A stretch of 64,000 nucleotides of DNA from Pandoraea vervacti (lineage in GTDB: Bacteria > Pseudomonadota > Gammaproteobacteria > Burkholderiales > Burkholderiaceae). The first letter of the stretch is position 1. Each line of letters opens with the position of its first letter. The stretch is taken from positions 4,650,001-4,714,000 of the forward strand of contig NZ_CP010897.2 in the NCBI RefSeq assembly GCF_000934605.2, given 5' to 3'. Positions 45,421-55,086 of this stretch are shown piece by piece. The position numbers were made by a program, and so were the translations under genes. The notes under the pieces are model-generated. The model did no database searches, was not told the DNA's origin, and saw only the letters and a list, made by a program, of their open reading frames with translations.

Positions 45421-46185
45421 ATGCCCGGCCAGCCCCACTGGCTCGCCCGGTGCCGTACGCATCTGATCAGTCTGGCCGTTTGCGCCACACTGGCCGCCTG
45501 CGCCGGTTCGCCGACCTATGGTCCGGTGCCCGCAGGCAGCTATCGGGTGCAATCCGGCGACACGCTCTACGGCATTGCACGGGCCAACAACGCGAGCACG
45601 GCCGATCTGGTGCGCTGGAACAGTTTGCCCGACGCCGACAAGATCGAAGTCGGTCAGGTATTGCGCGTGGTGCCGCCGCCCGGTGCGACGAACACGCCCG
45701 CGCCGGTGGCCTCGTCAGGCGGCAGTGCGGCGACGCGGCCCCGCCCGCAGGCCAAGCCATCGAAACCTGCCGCGAAGCCCGCACCGGCGCCCGCAGCCCC
45801 CCGCACGGCGACGAACAAGATTCCGATGACCTGGCCCGCCACAGGCAAGATCCTCGCGAACTACAACGGCAGCAGCAACAAAGGCATCGACATCGGCGGC
45901 CAGTCCGGCGACCCGATCTACGCCGCAGCCGCCGGCAAGGTGGTCTACGCTGGCAACGGTTTGCGTGGCTACGGCAATCTCGTGATGATTCAGCACGAAA
46001 ACGGCTATCTCACGGCGTACGCCCACAATCGGGAATTGCTGGTCAAGGAAGGCGTATCGGTCTCGAAGGGCCAGACGATTGCGAGAATGGGCGACACCGA
46101 CTCGCACGGCGTCGTGAAACTGCACTTCGAAGTGCGTCAGAAGGGCACCCCGTTCAATCCGAACGAGTTCCTGCCGTCACGCTGA
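45421..46185 (+). CDS. NlpD-like LysM/M23 lipoprotein
   Basis: A 254-residue envelope protein. The signal peptide ends in the lipobox LAAC (Cys27 would carry lipid), followed by a LysM domain (YRVQSGDTLYGIARANN), a Pro/Ala-rich linker and a C-terminal M23 domain (about 145-250). The usual zinc His is missing (GIDIGG and HFEVR), as in NlpD and EnvC, which activate amidases rather than cut wall themselves. An in-frame ATG at 45370 is an alternative start. It is not beside surE-pcm-rpoS, so it is a paralogue of standard nlpD. Confidence 0.87.
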   Translation: MPGQPHWLARCRTHLISLAVCATLAACAGSPTYGPVPAGSYRVQSGDTLYGIARANNASTADLVRWNSLPDADKIEVGQVLRVVPPPGATNTPAPVASSGGSAATRPRPQAKPSKPAAKPAPAPAAPRTATNKIPMTWPATGKILANYNGSSNKGIDIGGQSGDPIYAAAAGKVVYAGNGLRGYGNLVMIQHENGYLTAYAHNRELLVKEGVSVSKGQTIARMGDTDSHGVVKLHFEVRQKGTPFNPNEFLPSR

Positions 46186-46217
46186 GCAACGCGCACCTAC
46201 CCCGTCCGTCACAAAAG

Positions 46218-46250
46218 AAAAACGGCAAGGCGCGATGCCTTGCCGTTTTT
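46218..46250. terminator. Bidirectional terminator between nlpD-like and opgH
   Basis: A 14-bp stem (aaaaacggcaaggc / gccttgccgttttt) with a 5-nt loop. It lies between convergent genes and has an A-run and T-run on either side. Confidence 0.92.
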
Positions 46251-46307
46251 CATTCATCGTTCGAAGCGTGATCGGACCGACGTTGAGCTTGACGTTCAGG
46301 CCCACAT

Positions 46308-48947
46308 TCAAGCCGACGCCAGAAACCCTTGCGACAGGCCGTTGGCGCGCGCGTCGCACCACTCCGGGTGAGCCCTCGGGTCGGTCCATACCAGCAGATG
46401 CAGCGCGGCAAGGGCGCGCGGATCATTGAGCAATTCCCACTTTTGCGTGTTGCTCAGCTTGGTCGGTCCCCTGAGTAGCGCCGTCTCCACGCGACCGGCG
46501 CGCACCGCGTCGCGCTTCGCATCGTCGAGCGTCGGCTTCACGCTCGATGCGATCAACGCGTTGGCCATCGGATCGACCACGGCGTCGACGAAATCGACAT
46601 GCTTGCCCGTCTCGCTCGTGTACTTCTCGGTCATGCGCAGTTCCTTCGGCGGCCACGATTCCTCGGGGATGAGAAACAGGCGAGCGCGCTTCAGACCACG
46701 GCCGAGCGAGACGCGACTGGAAAACACCGACACCGGAATCGAGATCATCATCGATCCGACGATCGGCATCAGCCACCAGATGAAGTCCGGATTGAGCCAG
46801 TAGACGACACCGCCCCAGCCCATGCCGATCAGCGTTTGCAACCCGTGGCGGCGAATCGCTTCGCCCCAATGCGTCTGCGCGTCCTCACGCGGCGGCGACT
46901 TCCACTGGATGGCGATACCGGTGAGCGCTGCCAGCACGAATTGCGTGTGAAAGAGCATGCGCACCGGCGCGAGCACGGCCGAGAACACCATCTCGATGAA
47001 CATGCTGAGCGTCACGGCAAACCAGCCGCCGAAGCGCTTCGCGCCCTTCACCCAGATGAGCAGCACTGCCAGGATCTTCGGCAGGAAGAGCAGCGTGGCC
47101 GTCGCGGAGAAGAGCGCCAATGCGCGCTCCGGGTGCCACTCCGGCCACACCGGGAACAACTGACGCGGTGCGGTGAAGTACTCCGGTACGACCAGTGTGT
47201 GCTTGGCCAGCAGGCAGGTCGAGAGGATCAGGAAGATGAACCACAGCGGCGCCGACACGTATGCCATGGCGCCGGTGACGAACACGGCACGGTGCACTGG
47301 GTGCATGCCTTCCGCAAGGAACAGGCGGAAGTTCATCAGGTTGCCTTGACACCAGCGACGATCGCGTTTGAGCTCGTCGAGCAGGTTCGGCGGCATCTCT
47401 TCATAGCTGCCCGGCAGATCGTAGGCGATCCACACCCCCCAGCCCGCACGGCGCATCAGCGCAGCCTCGACGAAGTCATGCGACAGAATGGCGCCCGACA
47501 TCGCCCCCTTGCCCGGCAACGGCGCGAGCGCGCAGTGCTCCATGAAGGGCTTCAGACGAATGATGGCGTTGTGGCCCCAGTAGTGCGATTCGCCGAGTTG
47601 CCAGTAATGCAGGCCAGCCGTGAAGAGCGGTCCGTAGACGCGCCCCGCGAACTGTTGCAGACGCGCGTAAAACGTCTCGCGCCCGGCCGCAAGCGGCGCC
47701 GTCTGAATCAGACCCGCGCTCGGATGCGCTTCCATCATGCGCGCGAGCTTGGTCAGGCATTCGCCGCTCATGACGCTGTCCGCGTCGAGCACGATCATGT
47801 AGCGGTAGTCGCTACCCCAGCGACGGCAGAAGTCGTCGAGGTTGCCGCTCTTGCGCTTGACGCGCCGCTGACGGCGGCGATAGAAGATGCGACCGAAGCC
47901 GCCGACCTCACGGCACAGCGCCTGCCACGCATCGACTTCGGCGGTGCAGTTATCCGCTTCGTTGGAATCGGACAGGATGAAGAAGTCGAAGCGGTCCAGC
48001 GAATCGGTCTTGGCGAGCGATTCGTAGGTCGCGCGCAGGCCGGCGAACACGCGGCCGACGTCTTCGTTGCAAATCGGCATGACGATGGCGGTGCGCGCGT
48101 CGGGCGCGATGGGCGCGTCGCCCGCCGCCATCTTCGAGATCATGTGACGTTCGCCGCCGACGAGCAGGACGAAGAAACCGAAGATCGCCGTCCAGAATCC
48201 CGCCGAGACCCAGCCGAAGAGCAGCACGAACAGCACCAGCACGGCAAATTCGAGCGGATCGGCGCCGTGATACGGCAACACCGACGCCATGAAATGCGTG
48301 GCGAGCGCCGTTTGCGCGATCATCAGCGCGAGCAGCATCCAGCGGCGACGGCGTCCCGCTTGGGACCATTTGCCCTTGGGATCGGGCGCGTCGCGCACGA
48401 GCGGATCGGGGTCCTTGCGGCCCGTGAGCTTGCGCCACAGGCGCGCGAGCGGATTGAGCGACCACGGACGCGGAATGAGCGACGTGCGGCGCACCGGCGG
48501 CGCGACGCGCAACGTCTGCACGCCGTGCACCTCGTCCAATCCGGCCGCAGCGGCCAGCGAGCCGCCCTCGGTGAGCGCAAGGCGCACCGGCTGCGACGCG
48601 AGCACGGCGTCGCTGTCGGATTCGATCTCGGCGAGGTCGTGGGCGTGCCACGCCGCCGTCGCCACCGTAGTGGCCACGCCGGCGCTTTCGGTCTGCCCGT
48701 GCGCGGCATCGGCAGCGACGTCGGCGACGGAATCGGAGAGCGCCGCCGGGACTTCGTCCGCAGACGACGCTCCCTCGCCAGCGACGTTCGTCACACGCGC
48801 GAGCAAACGCTGCAAACGCGTGAGGACGTCGAGCGAATCGCCGCCGTCACGCTTGGCCTGCGCGAGCAGGGCGCGACGCTTCTCGGCGGGCAGGGGCAAC
48901 CGGTCGACGTAAAGCTCGTCGACCGGAATATCGGAGCGCTCGCTCAC
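46308..48947 (-). CDS. opgH: Glucan glucosyltransferase OpgH
   Basis: Synthesises the linear beta-1,2 backbone of osmoregulated periplasmic glucans from UDP-glucose. It is about 879 residues with some eight membrane helices and a cytoplasmic GT2 domain: VLDADSVMSGECL holds the DxD, and RRWCQGNLMN is the QxxRW-type motif. The start is a GTG at 48947, whose GTGA overlaps the opgG stop; another GTG lies 24 bp upstream. A variable Ala/Asp-rich N-terminal cytoplasmic part precedes the first helix. It is coupled to opgG. Confidence 0.95.
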   Translation of the reverse strand: MSERSDIPVDELYVDRLPLPAEKRRALLAQAKRDGGDSLDVLTRLQRLLARVTNVAGEGASSADEVPAALSDSVADVAADAAHGQTESAGVATTVATAAWHAHDLAEIESDSDAVLASQPVRLALTEGGSLAAAAGLDEVHGVQTLRVAPPVRRTSLIPRPWSLNPLARLWRKLTGRKDPDPLVRDAPDPKGKWSQAGRRRRWMLLALMIAQTALATHFMASVLPYHGADPLEFAVLVLFVLLFGWVSAGFWTAIFGFFVLLVGGERHMISKMAAGDAPIAPDARTAIVMPICNEDVGRVFAGLRATYESLAKTDSLDRFDFFILSDSNEADNCTAEVDAWQALCREVGGFGRIFYRRRQRRVKRKSGNLDDFCRRWGSDYRYMIVLDADSVMSGECLTKLARMMEAHPSAGLIQTAPLAAGRETFYARLQQFAGRVYGPLFTAGLHYWQLGESHYWGHNAIIRLKPFMEHCALAPLPGKGAMSGAILSHDFVEAALMRRAGWGVWIAYDLPGSYEEMPPNLLDELKRDRRWCQGNLMNFRLFLAEGMHPVHRAVFVTGAMAYVSAPLWFIFLILSTCLLAKHTLVVPEYFTAPRQLFPVWPEWHPERALALFSATATLLFLPKILAVLLIWVKGAKRFGGWFAVTLSMFIEMVFSAVLAPVRMLFHTQFVLAALTGIAIQWKSPPREDAQTHWGEAIRRHGLQTLIGMGWGGVVYWLNPDFIWWLMPIVGSMMISIPVSVFSSRVSLGRGLKRARLFLIPEESWPPKELRMTEKYTSETGKHVDFVDAVVDPMANALIASSVKPTLDDAKRDAVRAGRVETALLRGPTKLSNTQKWELLNDPRALAALHLLVWTDPRAHPEWCDARANGLSQGFLASA

Positions 48948-50467
48948 TCGGGGGGTAACAGGTAGCTCCACGTTTCGGATAGGGTGTTACTGCCGTTGCG
49001 CAGGTAAGCGCGCATTTCGACGGGTTTCTCGGAATCGAGGCGGCGCATGCGAAGCATGACGCGATAGCCTCCCGTGACGTCATTGCGCTGCGTCTGCACT
49101 TCGAGGATCTTGCCGTTGCCGTCGATGGACACATTGCCTTCGACCTTGGCATCGTCCGGCAGCTTCTTGAGCGCCGGGCCCTCGAAGTCGAGCGCGAACA
49201 GCAGACTGTCGTCTGGTTTTCCCCGGTAGCCGTGCCCCCGGCGGCTCTGCGTCACCCACGCCAGCGGCGGGCGCTTCTCGTTATCCTTTTGCCACGTCAG
49301 ACGATACTCAAGCGAATAGGATTGCTTGGGCTTGGGCGGCGCATCGGGCACCCAGTAGGCGACGATGTTGTCGTTCGTTTCGTCCGGCGTGGGAATTTGT
49401 ACCAACTCTACGCGGCCTTGTCCCCATTTGCCCTTCGGTTCGACCCAGGCGCTCGGACGTAACTCATAATGGTCCTCAAGGTCCTGGTAGTTACTGAAGT
49501 CCCGATCGCGCTGCACCAGCCCGAAACCGCCCGGGTTGGACAACGAGAAGGAGGACACCAGCAGACGCTTGGGATTGACGAGCGGGCGCCAGATCCATTC
49601 GCCGGTACCGGACTGAATGGAAAGGCCGTCGGAGTCATGCACTTCGGGGCGATAGTCGGGCACGGACGCCGGCTGATTTTCGCCGAAGAAGAACATGCTG
49701 GTGAGCGGCGCGATCCCGAGCTTGGTGACGTTCTCGCGCAGGAACAACTCGGATTTGACGTCGACGGTCGTGTCGACACCCGGGCGCAGCGTGAAGCGGT
49801 ACGCGCCGGTCGCGCGCGGCGAATCGAGCAGTGCGTAGATGATGAGTTCTTTGGCACCGGGCGCGGGACGCTGGATCCAGAATTCGGTGAAGCGCGGAAA
49901 TTCTTCACCCGAGTTCAGCGCCGTGTCGAGCGCCAGGCCGCGAGCGGACAGGCCGTAGGTCTGGTTCTTGCCCAGCGCGCGGAAATAGCTCGCGCCGAGA
50001 AAGACCATGACTTCGTCCTTGTACTTCGGCGTGTTGACCGGGAAGTGGATGCGGAACCCCGCGAAGCCGAGGCCACGCAGTTGTTTCGGATCGACCTTGA
50101 TCGCACCGAAGTCGAACATGTCGGAGCTGTAGCGGATTTCGCGCACGCTATTGCCCGCGAGCTCGTTGATCTTCACGGGACGGTCGTAGTACGAACCTTC
50201 GTGGAAGAACATCAGCTCGAACGGCAACTTTTGCGCACGCCACAGCGCCTTGTCGGGCTTGAAGCGAATGTTGCGGTAGCGGTCGTACGTCAGGTTCTGA
50301 AGCTCTTTGGGGAGGTTCGGGTCCTTGGGCTTATAGCGGCTGTTCGCAAGCGTGCGGGCCTGTTTGGCAACGTCGTCGAGCGAGAAAGCATGCGCCGCCC
50401 CCGAGACGAGCGCGCAGACGCTGAGCGCGCTGGCGATCGCCACGCGCAGGGCACGGTGGGAAATCAT
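48944..50467 (-). CDS. opgG: Periplasmic glucan biosynthesis protein OpgG
   Basis: A periplasmic partner of OpgH needed for glucan release and branching. From the ATG at 50467 it is 507 residues with a 27-residue signal peptide ending GAAHA before FSLDDVA. Family segments include FRIHFPVNTPKYKDEVMVFLGASYFRA (shown over two parts of the domain) and the C-terminal immunoglobulin-like region. Two in-frame ATGs upstream (50497 and 50515) could also be starts. The downstream gene overlaps by 4 bp. Confidence 0.93.
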   Translation of the reverse strand: MISHRALRVAIASALSVCALVSGAAHAFSLDDVAKQARTLANSRYKPKDPNLPKELQNLTYDRYRNIRFKPDKALWRAQKLPFELMFFHEGSYYDRPVKINELAGNSVREIRYSSDMFDFGAIKVDPKQLRGLGFAGFRIHFPVNTPKYKDEVMVFLGASYFRALGKNQTYGLSARGLALDTALNSGEEFPRFTEFWIQRPAPGAKELIIYALLDSPRATGAYRFTLRPGVDTTVDVKSELFLRENVTKLGIAPLTSMFFFGENQPASVPDYRPEVHDSDGLSIQSGTGEWIWRPLVNPKRLLVSSFSLSNPGGFGLVQRDRDFSNYQDLEDHYELRPSAWVEPKGKWGQGRVELVQIPTPDETNDNIVAYWVPDAPPKPKQSYSLEYRLTWQKDNEKRPPLAWVTQSRRGHGYRGKPDDSLLFALDFEGPALKKLPDDAKVEGNVSIDGNGKILEVQTQRNDVTGGYRVMLRMRRLDSEKPVEMRAYLRNGSNTLSETWSYLLPPE

Positions 50468-50663
50468 GCGGTAAACGGCGTTGGGCAGGAAATCCATCGG
50501 CAGTGGAAAGGGCATGTAACGCGCGTGCCGACCGTAGCCAGCGTGCGCCGAACGCGCAATTTTACCCGTTCATTCACCGATTGACTAAAGATGCATCGGC
50601 AAAACCTTCGAAGCGGGCACTCACATTACCTCAATCGTCTGCTGTGACGGCGCTTCCGGCGAC

Positions 50664-50688
50664 TCACAAATTTGTGACTATTTGTGAC
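50664..50688. promoter_or_regulatory. Palindrome and direct repeat upstream of opgG
   Basis: tcacaaatttgtga (50664-50677) is a perfect 14-bp palindrome, and tttgtgac recurs exactly 10 bp on (50671 and 50681). Three like-oriented or inverted half-sites one helical turn apart suggest cooperative regulator binding about 200 bp before opgG. The rest of the gap (50468-50758) shows nothing else clear. Confidence 0.5.
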
Positions 50689-50758
50689 CAATGGGCCATT
50701 GGAAAGGATTTCGTCGCCTTTCCTGCCGATTTATGGCCGATTTATCGCAAATTTCACC

Positions 50759-50806
50759 GCTTGCTTCGTCGCTTGCTTCGTCGCTTACTTCGCCGCTACT
50801 TCACGG
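50759..50806. repeat. 12-bp tandem array downstream of a LysE-type gene
   Basis: Units gcttgcttcgtc, gcttgcttcgtc, gcttacttcgcc and gctacttcacgg end 10 bp before the stop codon of the convergent-side LysE gene (50817). Confidence 0.85.
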
Positions 50807-50816
50807 CTTACCTCCC

Positions 50817-51467
50817 CTATCGACTGGCCATCGCGAGCAATCCGCCCAGCGTCATCAGCGCGCCGCCGATCGTGCGCCTGACCAACTGTTGCCGCCGAAC
50901 CATGGCCGCGCGCATCCATCCGGCCGAGAAACCCAGCGCCACCAGGCTGAACCATGCCCAATGGGCGAACGACATGAACGCCCCGTAGGCCAGTCCCAGC
51001 CCCCATCCCGTGCCCGGGTGCACGACCTGCGTGAAGGTACTCACCACAAACAGCGTGCATTTCGGGTTCAATGCGTTGGTCAGAAAGCCGGTACGCAACG
51101 CCTGCATGGGCTCGCGCCATCGGGACTGTCTGGCGGTCCCCGCCGGGAGCGGCAACTCGGCGCGTTCCTGGGTGACGTCCACCACCGGCGAGCGATCCTG
51201 CAGCGTGCGCCAGCCAATGTAGATCAGGTACGCCGCGCCGACCCACTTGATGCCGGTAAATAACCACGGCAGTTGCACGATCAACAGCCCCACGCCCACC
51301 AGGGTGTATGCCACATGCACCTGCACGCCCGCCGCAATGCCCAGCGCGGCCCATAATCCCGCCCGCCTGCCGTGACGCCAGCTTTCGCGCGTCACCATGG
51401 CGAAATCGGCGCCCGGGCTGATCACCGCGAGTACGGTGATGGTCATGACCGCCAACATCTCTTGCAT
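50817..51467 (-). CDS. LysE/RhtB-family exporter
   Basis: A 216-residue amino-acid exporter type membrane protein with about six helices. The family start is MTITVLAVISPGADFAMVT, followed by GRRAGLWAALGIAAGV and NPKCTLFVVSTFTQVV. It is divergent from a LysR gene, the usual pairing for LysE-type exporters, so that regulator likely controls it. The substrate is unknown. Confidence 0.88.
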   Translation of the reverse strand: MQEMLAVMTITVLAVISPGADFAMVTRESWRHGRRAGLWAALGIAAGVQVHVAYTLVGVGLLIVQLPWLFTGIKWVGAAYLIYIGWRTLQDRSPVVDVTQERAELPLPAGTARQSRWREPMQALRTGFLTNALNPKCTLFVVSTFTQVVHPGTGWGLGLAYGAFMSFAHWAWFSLVALGFSAGWMRAAMVRRQQLVRRTIGGALMTLGGLLAMASR

Positions 51468-51569
51468 GATGATTTCTCACAGATTCATTTCCGGAAACAC
51501 ATTCTCCGTGAGGATTCATCGCAAGAAAAACGATGTTTTCGACACGTCATCCGTGATAATTTCTCACGC
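51468..51569. promoter_or_regulatory. Divergent LysE/LysR control region
   Basis: The 102-bp gap is AT-rich and has gtga-taatttc-tcac (51553-51567), an inverted repeat with 4-bp arms, and a second atttctcac near 51472. Such sites are compatible with LysR binding, but no single best site is clear. Confidence 0.35.
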
Positions 51570-52487
51570 ATGAAGCGCCCCCTGCCCCTGAACGCCCTCC
51601 ACGTCTTCGACGTTGCCGCCAGCGAACTCAGTTTCGCGCGTGCCGCCGAGCGCCTCTTTGTTACCCATGGCGCGGTCAGCCGCCAGATTCGCACCCTCGA
51701 ACTCGCGCTTGGCCTGCCCTTGTTCGAGCGTCGCAATCGCGCCGTCTTTCTCACCCCCGCCGGCGTTCGACTTCATGCGACCACGCGACAGATGTTCGAA
51801 CACCTGGCCACGACCGTCGCGAGCCTCCAGCCGCTCGCCACCTCGACCACGCTCGTCGTCTCTTGCGAACCGACCCTTGCCATGCGATGGCTCATTCCGC
51901 GGCTGGGCGTCTTCGCTCAGGCACACCCCGACGTCGCATTGCACCTGCACTCTGCCGGCGGGCCGCTCGACTTCGAGGGCGCGCGCGTCGACGTTGCCAT
52001 CCGGCGCAACGACTTTTTCTGGGGGCATTCGCTCACGGCCGAACCGCTGGCCGACGAATGGATCGGCCCCGTCGGTCTTCCCCACGTCTTCGACGTCCCT
52101 CGCCTATCCCTGCTAAACACGCGCACGCGCCCTCATGCATGGCAGGACTGGCAGCGGGCGATGCAGACAACCACGCGCATGTCTTCGGCGTTACCGCCGC
52201 CGGTCCGGGAGACGAGCGCGACCACACCGGCGTTCGAGCACTTCTATCTGAGCTTGCAAGCGGCGGGGGCCGGACTCGGCGCGGCGATCGGATCGGTCTA
52301 CATGGTGAGCGACGAGTTGCGCGCCGGGCGCCTTGTGGCGCCCTATGGGTTCGTACGCGACGGCTCGGGCTATGTCGCGCTGTCGCGCGAACCGTTCGCC
52401 GCAGATCCGGCCAGGCAGGCGTTGCTGGAATGGCTGCGCGACGCGCTGGCCGAGGCGGCAGCGCCGTGGATCGTCAATCCGCGTTGA
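51570..52487 (+). CDS. LysR-family regulator, GcvA-like
   Basis: A 305-residue LysR regulator. The winged helix (1-60) contains ASELSFARAAERLFVTHGAV, and LPLFERRNRAVFLTP follows, the pattern of the GcvA subgroup. The effector domain is about 90-295. It is divergent from the LysE-type exporter, its likely target. The stop codon lies in the first unit of a 10-bp tandem array. Confidence 0.9.
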   Translation: MKRPLPLNALHVFDVAASELSFARAAERLFVTHGAVSRQIRTLELALGLPLFERRNRAVFLTPAGVRLHATTRQMFEHLATTVASLQPLATSTTLVVSCEPTLAMRWLIPRLGVFAQAHPDVALHLHSAGGPLDFEGARVDVAIRRNDFFWGHSLTAEPLADEWIGPVGLPHVFDVPRLSLLNTRTRPHAWQDWQRAMQTTTRMSSALPPPVRETSATTPAFEHFYLSLQAAGAGLGAAIGSVYMVSDELRAGRLVAPYGFVRDGSGYVALSREPFAADPARQALLEWLRDALAEAAAPWIVNPR

Positions 52488-52530
52488 GGCGCACTGAGGC
52501 GCGCTAAGGCGCGTTGAGGCACGTTGAGGC
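52481..52530. repeat. 10-bp tandem array across a stop codon
   Basis: Five units (gcgttgaggc, gcactgaggc, gcgctaaggc, gcgttgaggc, acgttgaggc). The stop TGA of the LysR gene is in the first unit and the array extends toward the MATE gene end. Confidence 0.85.
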
Positions 52531-52579
52531 GCCGGGTTCGGCATCGTGCGGAGCCCCGGAAAATGTCTCGGGACGACGA

Positions 52580-54061
52580 TCACGCGCGAGGCTCCTCGCG
52601 AGACACATCCGTCGGCGGCACCGACAGCGGCAGGGGGACCGGCGCCGGTCCTGCCGCGGCGCTCGCGGCGTCTTCGGTCTGCGCCACGACGGGCGGGCCC
52701 TTAGGCAGCATGCGCACACCGCGCCAGTTGAACCACTTGTAGTACGCAAGCGCCATGACGAGCGATACGGCAAATCCCAGCGGGAAGCTCCACCAGATCG
52801 CTTCGGCGCCCCACGTCTTCTGCATCTGCCACGCGAACGGCAGCCGGATTACCCATTGCGAGACGAATAGAATGACGAGCGGCGCCGTGACCGCCCCCGT
52901 CGCCCGCACGACACCGAACAACACGATGGTCACGCCGAACAGGACGAACGACCACGCGACGATGGCGTTGATGTGCTTTGCCACCGAAATGGCATAGCCA
53001 TCGCCGGGCAGGAAGGCATTCATGAACTGCTTGTTGAACAGGAGAATGGCGATGACCAGCGCGCCGGTCATCACGAAGTTCAGCCCGACGCCCACGCGCC
53101 CGATCTTCGACACGCGGTCCCATAACCCCGCGCCGACGTTCTGCGCCGTCATGGACGACACGCCCGCGCCAATGGCCAACGCCGGCATCTGCACATACGT
53201 CCACAATTGCGACGCCACGCCATAAGCCGCCGTCGTCTGCGATCCGTAGCCGTTGACGAAGCCCATCATGACCATTGCAGACGACGAGATCACGACCATC
53301 TGCAACCCCATCGGCAAGCCCTTCACGACGATCAGCCGCAACAGCCCCATGTCGATGCGCAGATACTTCCAGTCCTTGCGTTGCAGCCATAGCGGATCGC
53401 GGCGTCGATACAACGTGTACATGAGCGCGGCGAGGCTCAGCGTTTGCGCGATGAGCGTGGCCCCCGCCGACCCGGCGATACCGAACGGCGGGATCGGCCC
53501 CCAGCCGAAGATGAGCAGCGGGTTGAGGGCGACGTCGAGCCCCACCGAGAGCAGCATGAAGCGAAACGGCGTGCGCGCATCGCCCGCGCCGCGCAAGGCC
53601 ATCATGACGAAGTTGTAGAAATACATGACCGGCAACGCCACGAAGATGATGCGCAGATACGCAATGGCGAACTCGCGCGCATCAGCCGGCGTGCCGAGCG
53701 CCTGGAGCAACTCCGGCGTGAAGACATAGCCGAATGCGGAGACGGCTACCGACATCAGGATGAAGAACGTTGCGCTCGTACCGACGATACGCCGCGTGAG
53801 CACAGGGTTCTTCGCGCCGATGGACTGGCCGATGAGAATGGTGTTGGCCATGCTGATGCCAAACACGACACCGAGCAGGAAGAACAGCAGGATGTTGGCG
53901 TTGGACGCCGCCGTGAGCGCCGACTCGCCCAGATAATGGCCGATCCACATGGCGTTGATCGACGCATTGAGCGATTGAAGCACATTGCTGCCAAGCACCG
54001 GCAACGAAAACCAGAACAAGGTTTTACCGATGGGGCCGCGCGTAAGGTCCTTTTCGGCCAT
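52580..54061 (-). CDS. MATE-family multidrug efflux protein
   Basis: A 493-residue polytopic efflux protein with about 12 helices and two homologous halves. It starts at the ATG at 54061 (MAEKDLTRGPIGKTLFWF). Family features include FWFSLPVLGSNVLQSLN, ALRGAGDARTPFRFML and the second-half VGAGLWDRVSKIGRVG. The C-terminus has a variable Ala/Pro-rich tail. It likely uses a sodium or proton gradient; drugs exported are unknown. It follows the hydrolase gene by 8 bp and is in the same operon. Confidence 0.9.
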   Translation of the reverse strand: MAEKDLTRGPIGKTLFWFSLPVLGSNVLQSLNASINAMWIGHYLGESALTAASNANILLFFLLGVVFGISMANTILIGQSIGAKNPVLTRRIVGTSATFFILMSVAVSAFGYVFTPELLQALGTPADAREFAIAYLRIIFVALPVMYFYNFVMMALRGAGDARTPFRFMLLSVGLDVALNPLLIFGWGPIPPFGIAGSAGATLIAQTLSLAALMYTLYRRRDPLWLQRKDWKYLRIDMGLLRLIVVKGLPMGLQMVVISSSAMVMMGFVNGYGSQTTAAYGVASQLWTYVQMPALAIGAGVSSMTAQNVGAGLWDRVSKIGRVGVGLNFVMTGALVIAILLFNKQFMNAFLPGDGYAISVAKHINAIVAWSFVLFGVTIVLFGVVRATGAVTAPLVILFVSQWVIRLPFAWQMQKTWGAEAIWWSFPLGFAVSLVMALAYYKWFNWRGVRMLPKGPPVVAQTEDAASAAAGPAPVPLPLSVPPTDVSREEPRA

Positions 54062-54069
54062 GATTTGCC

Positions 54070-55086
54070 TTATTTCGCCTCGAACTTGACGCCAGCGGCG
54101 GGCGTCGGCACTGTGCATCGATGTCCGCGTACGTTATCGAGAAATCGCTGGATCAACGGCAGCACCTTGGCCTCGATCTCGCCATGGCCATAGCCGAAGC
54201 CCGCAAAGTTGAAGTGCGTCGCGCCGTCGACGACCGCCAGCCAGTGACAGCCGGGCGGCATGTCGGCGAACGGCTCGGTACGTGTCTGCCATTTGCCGTC
54301 GAGCGGATCGTCGCGCGTGCCCGTCACCAGCAGCGCGGGCTTATGGATGTCATGCCACGCCCCGCTCGGGAAAATCGATCCCTTGCCCTGCGGGGACAGT
54401 GCGATATAGCCGTCGAAGCGGTCGTCGCCTTCGAGGCCAAGTTTGTTTCGGGCGCCGGCCTCGATCATGACCGTGACCGCGCCCATGGAATGCCCCGCAA
54501 GCACCGCCGGCCCCGCGCGGCATTGCCCCCTCGCCCAATGCAGGGCGGCTCCCGCATCTTCGAGCCGGTCGTCATACGTTTCGGGATCCGTAGTGAGTGC
54601 CAGCAAACCGTCTCGCAGTCCCCCGGTGCGCACCCGCTCGCGCAGCGATTCGCGCCCGCCCTCCTTGTGCGCCATCGTCACCGTGAGCCAGCCGGACTTC
54701 GAGAGGGCACGGCCGAGCCACGACAGCGCGTCGCGGTCATCGCCCGCGCCGGGGCTGAGCACGGCCACGCCGTTGCAGGCGGCCGGAGGACGAAAAACGT
54801 GGAGAGTGACGTAGGCGCCATCGCTGCGTAGCACGCGCTGGTCGACGCCGGTTGCCATGGACGCGCTGCTCGACGTCGTGGATGCGCCGGGGGCGGAGGC
54901 GGGTGCCGCTTTGGTCGCCGTGCCCGTGGCCGCTGCGGGCGCCGAAGGCGTTGGCGCCACGGTGTCGGCAGCGAAAACAGATGGCGAGAACGTCGCAAGC
55001 AGGGACGCGCCGACGCCGCAGGCACCGAGCGCGACGAGTAACGTCCCGAACGATCGTCCCACGGCCCTGCGCGACTTTCCGAGCAT
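54070..55086 (-). CDS. Exported alpha/beta hydrolase, dienelactone/chlorophyllase-like
   Basis: A 338-residue protein with a signal peptide (hydrophobic LLVALGACGVGASLLATF, cleavage near VFAAD) and an Ala/Ser/Pro/Thr-rich linker to about residue 75. The hydrolase domain has the nucleophile motif GHSMG, an oxyanion LSPGAGDDRD, an acid in TGTRDDPLDG and a terminal His in DGATHFNF. The substrate is unknown. It is coupled to the MATE gene. Confidence 0.82.
   Translation of the reverse strand: MLGKSRRAVGRSFGTLLVALGACGVGASLLATFSPSVFAADTVAPTPSAPAAATGTATKAAPASAPGASTTSSSASMATGVDQRVLRSDGAYVTLHVFRPPAACNGVAVLSPGAGDDRDALSWLGRALSKSGWLTVTMAHKEGGRESLRERVRTGGLRDGLLALTTDPETYDDRLEDAGAALHWARGQCRAGPAVLAGHSMGAVTVMIEAGARNKLGLEGDDRFDGYIALSPQGKGSIFPSGAWHDIHKPALLVTGTRDDPLDGKWQTRTEPFADMPPGCHWLAVVDGATHFNFAGFGYGHGEIEAKVLPLIQRFLDNVRGHRCTVPTPAAGVKFEAK

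Noticed and set aside
46599..48965. A 788-codon plus-strand frame opposite opgH
   Set aside because: Antisense shadow with Arg/His/Gln-rich sequence and no domain.
50664..50688. CRP site
   Set aside because: The half-sites are in the reverse order (TCACA then TGTGA) with a 4-bp centre, unlike TGTGA-N6-TCACA.
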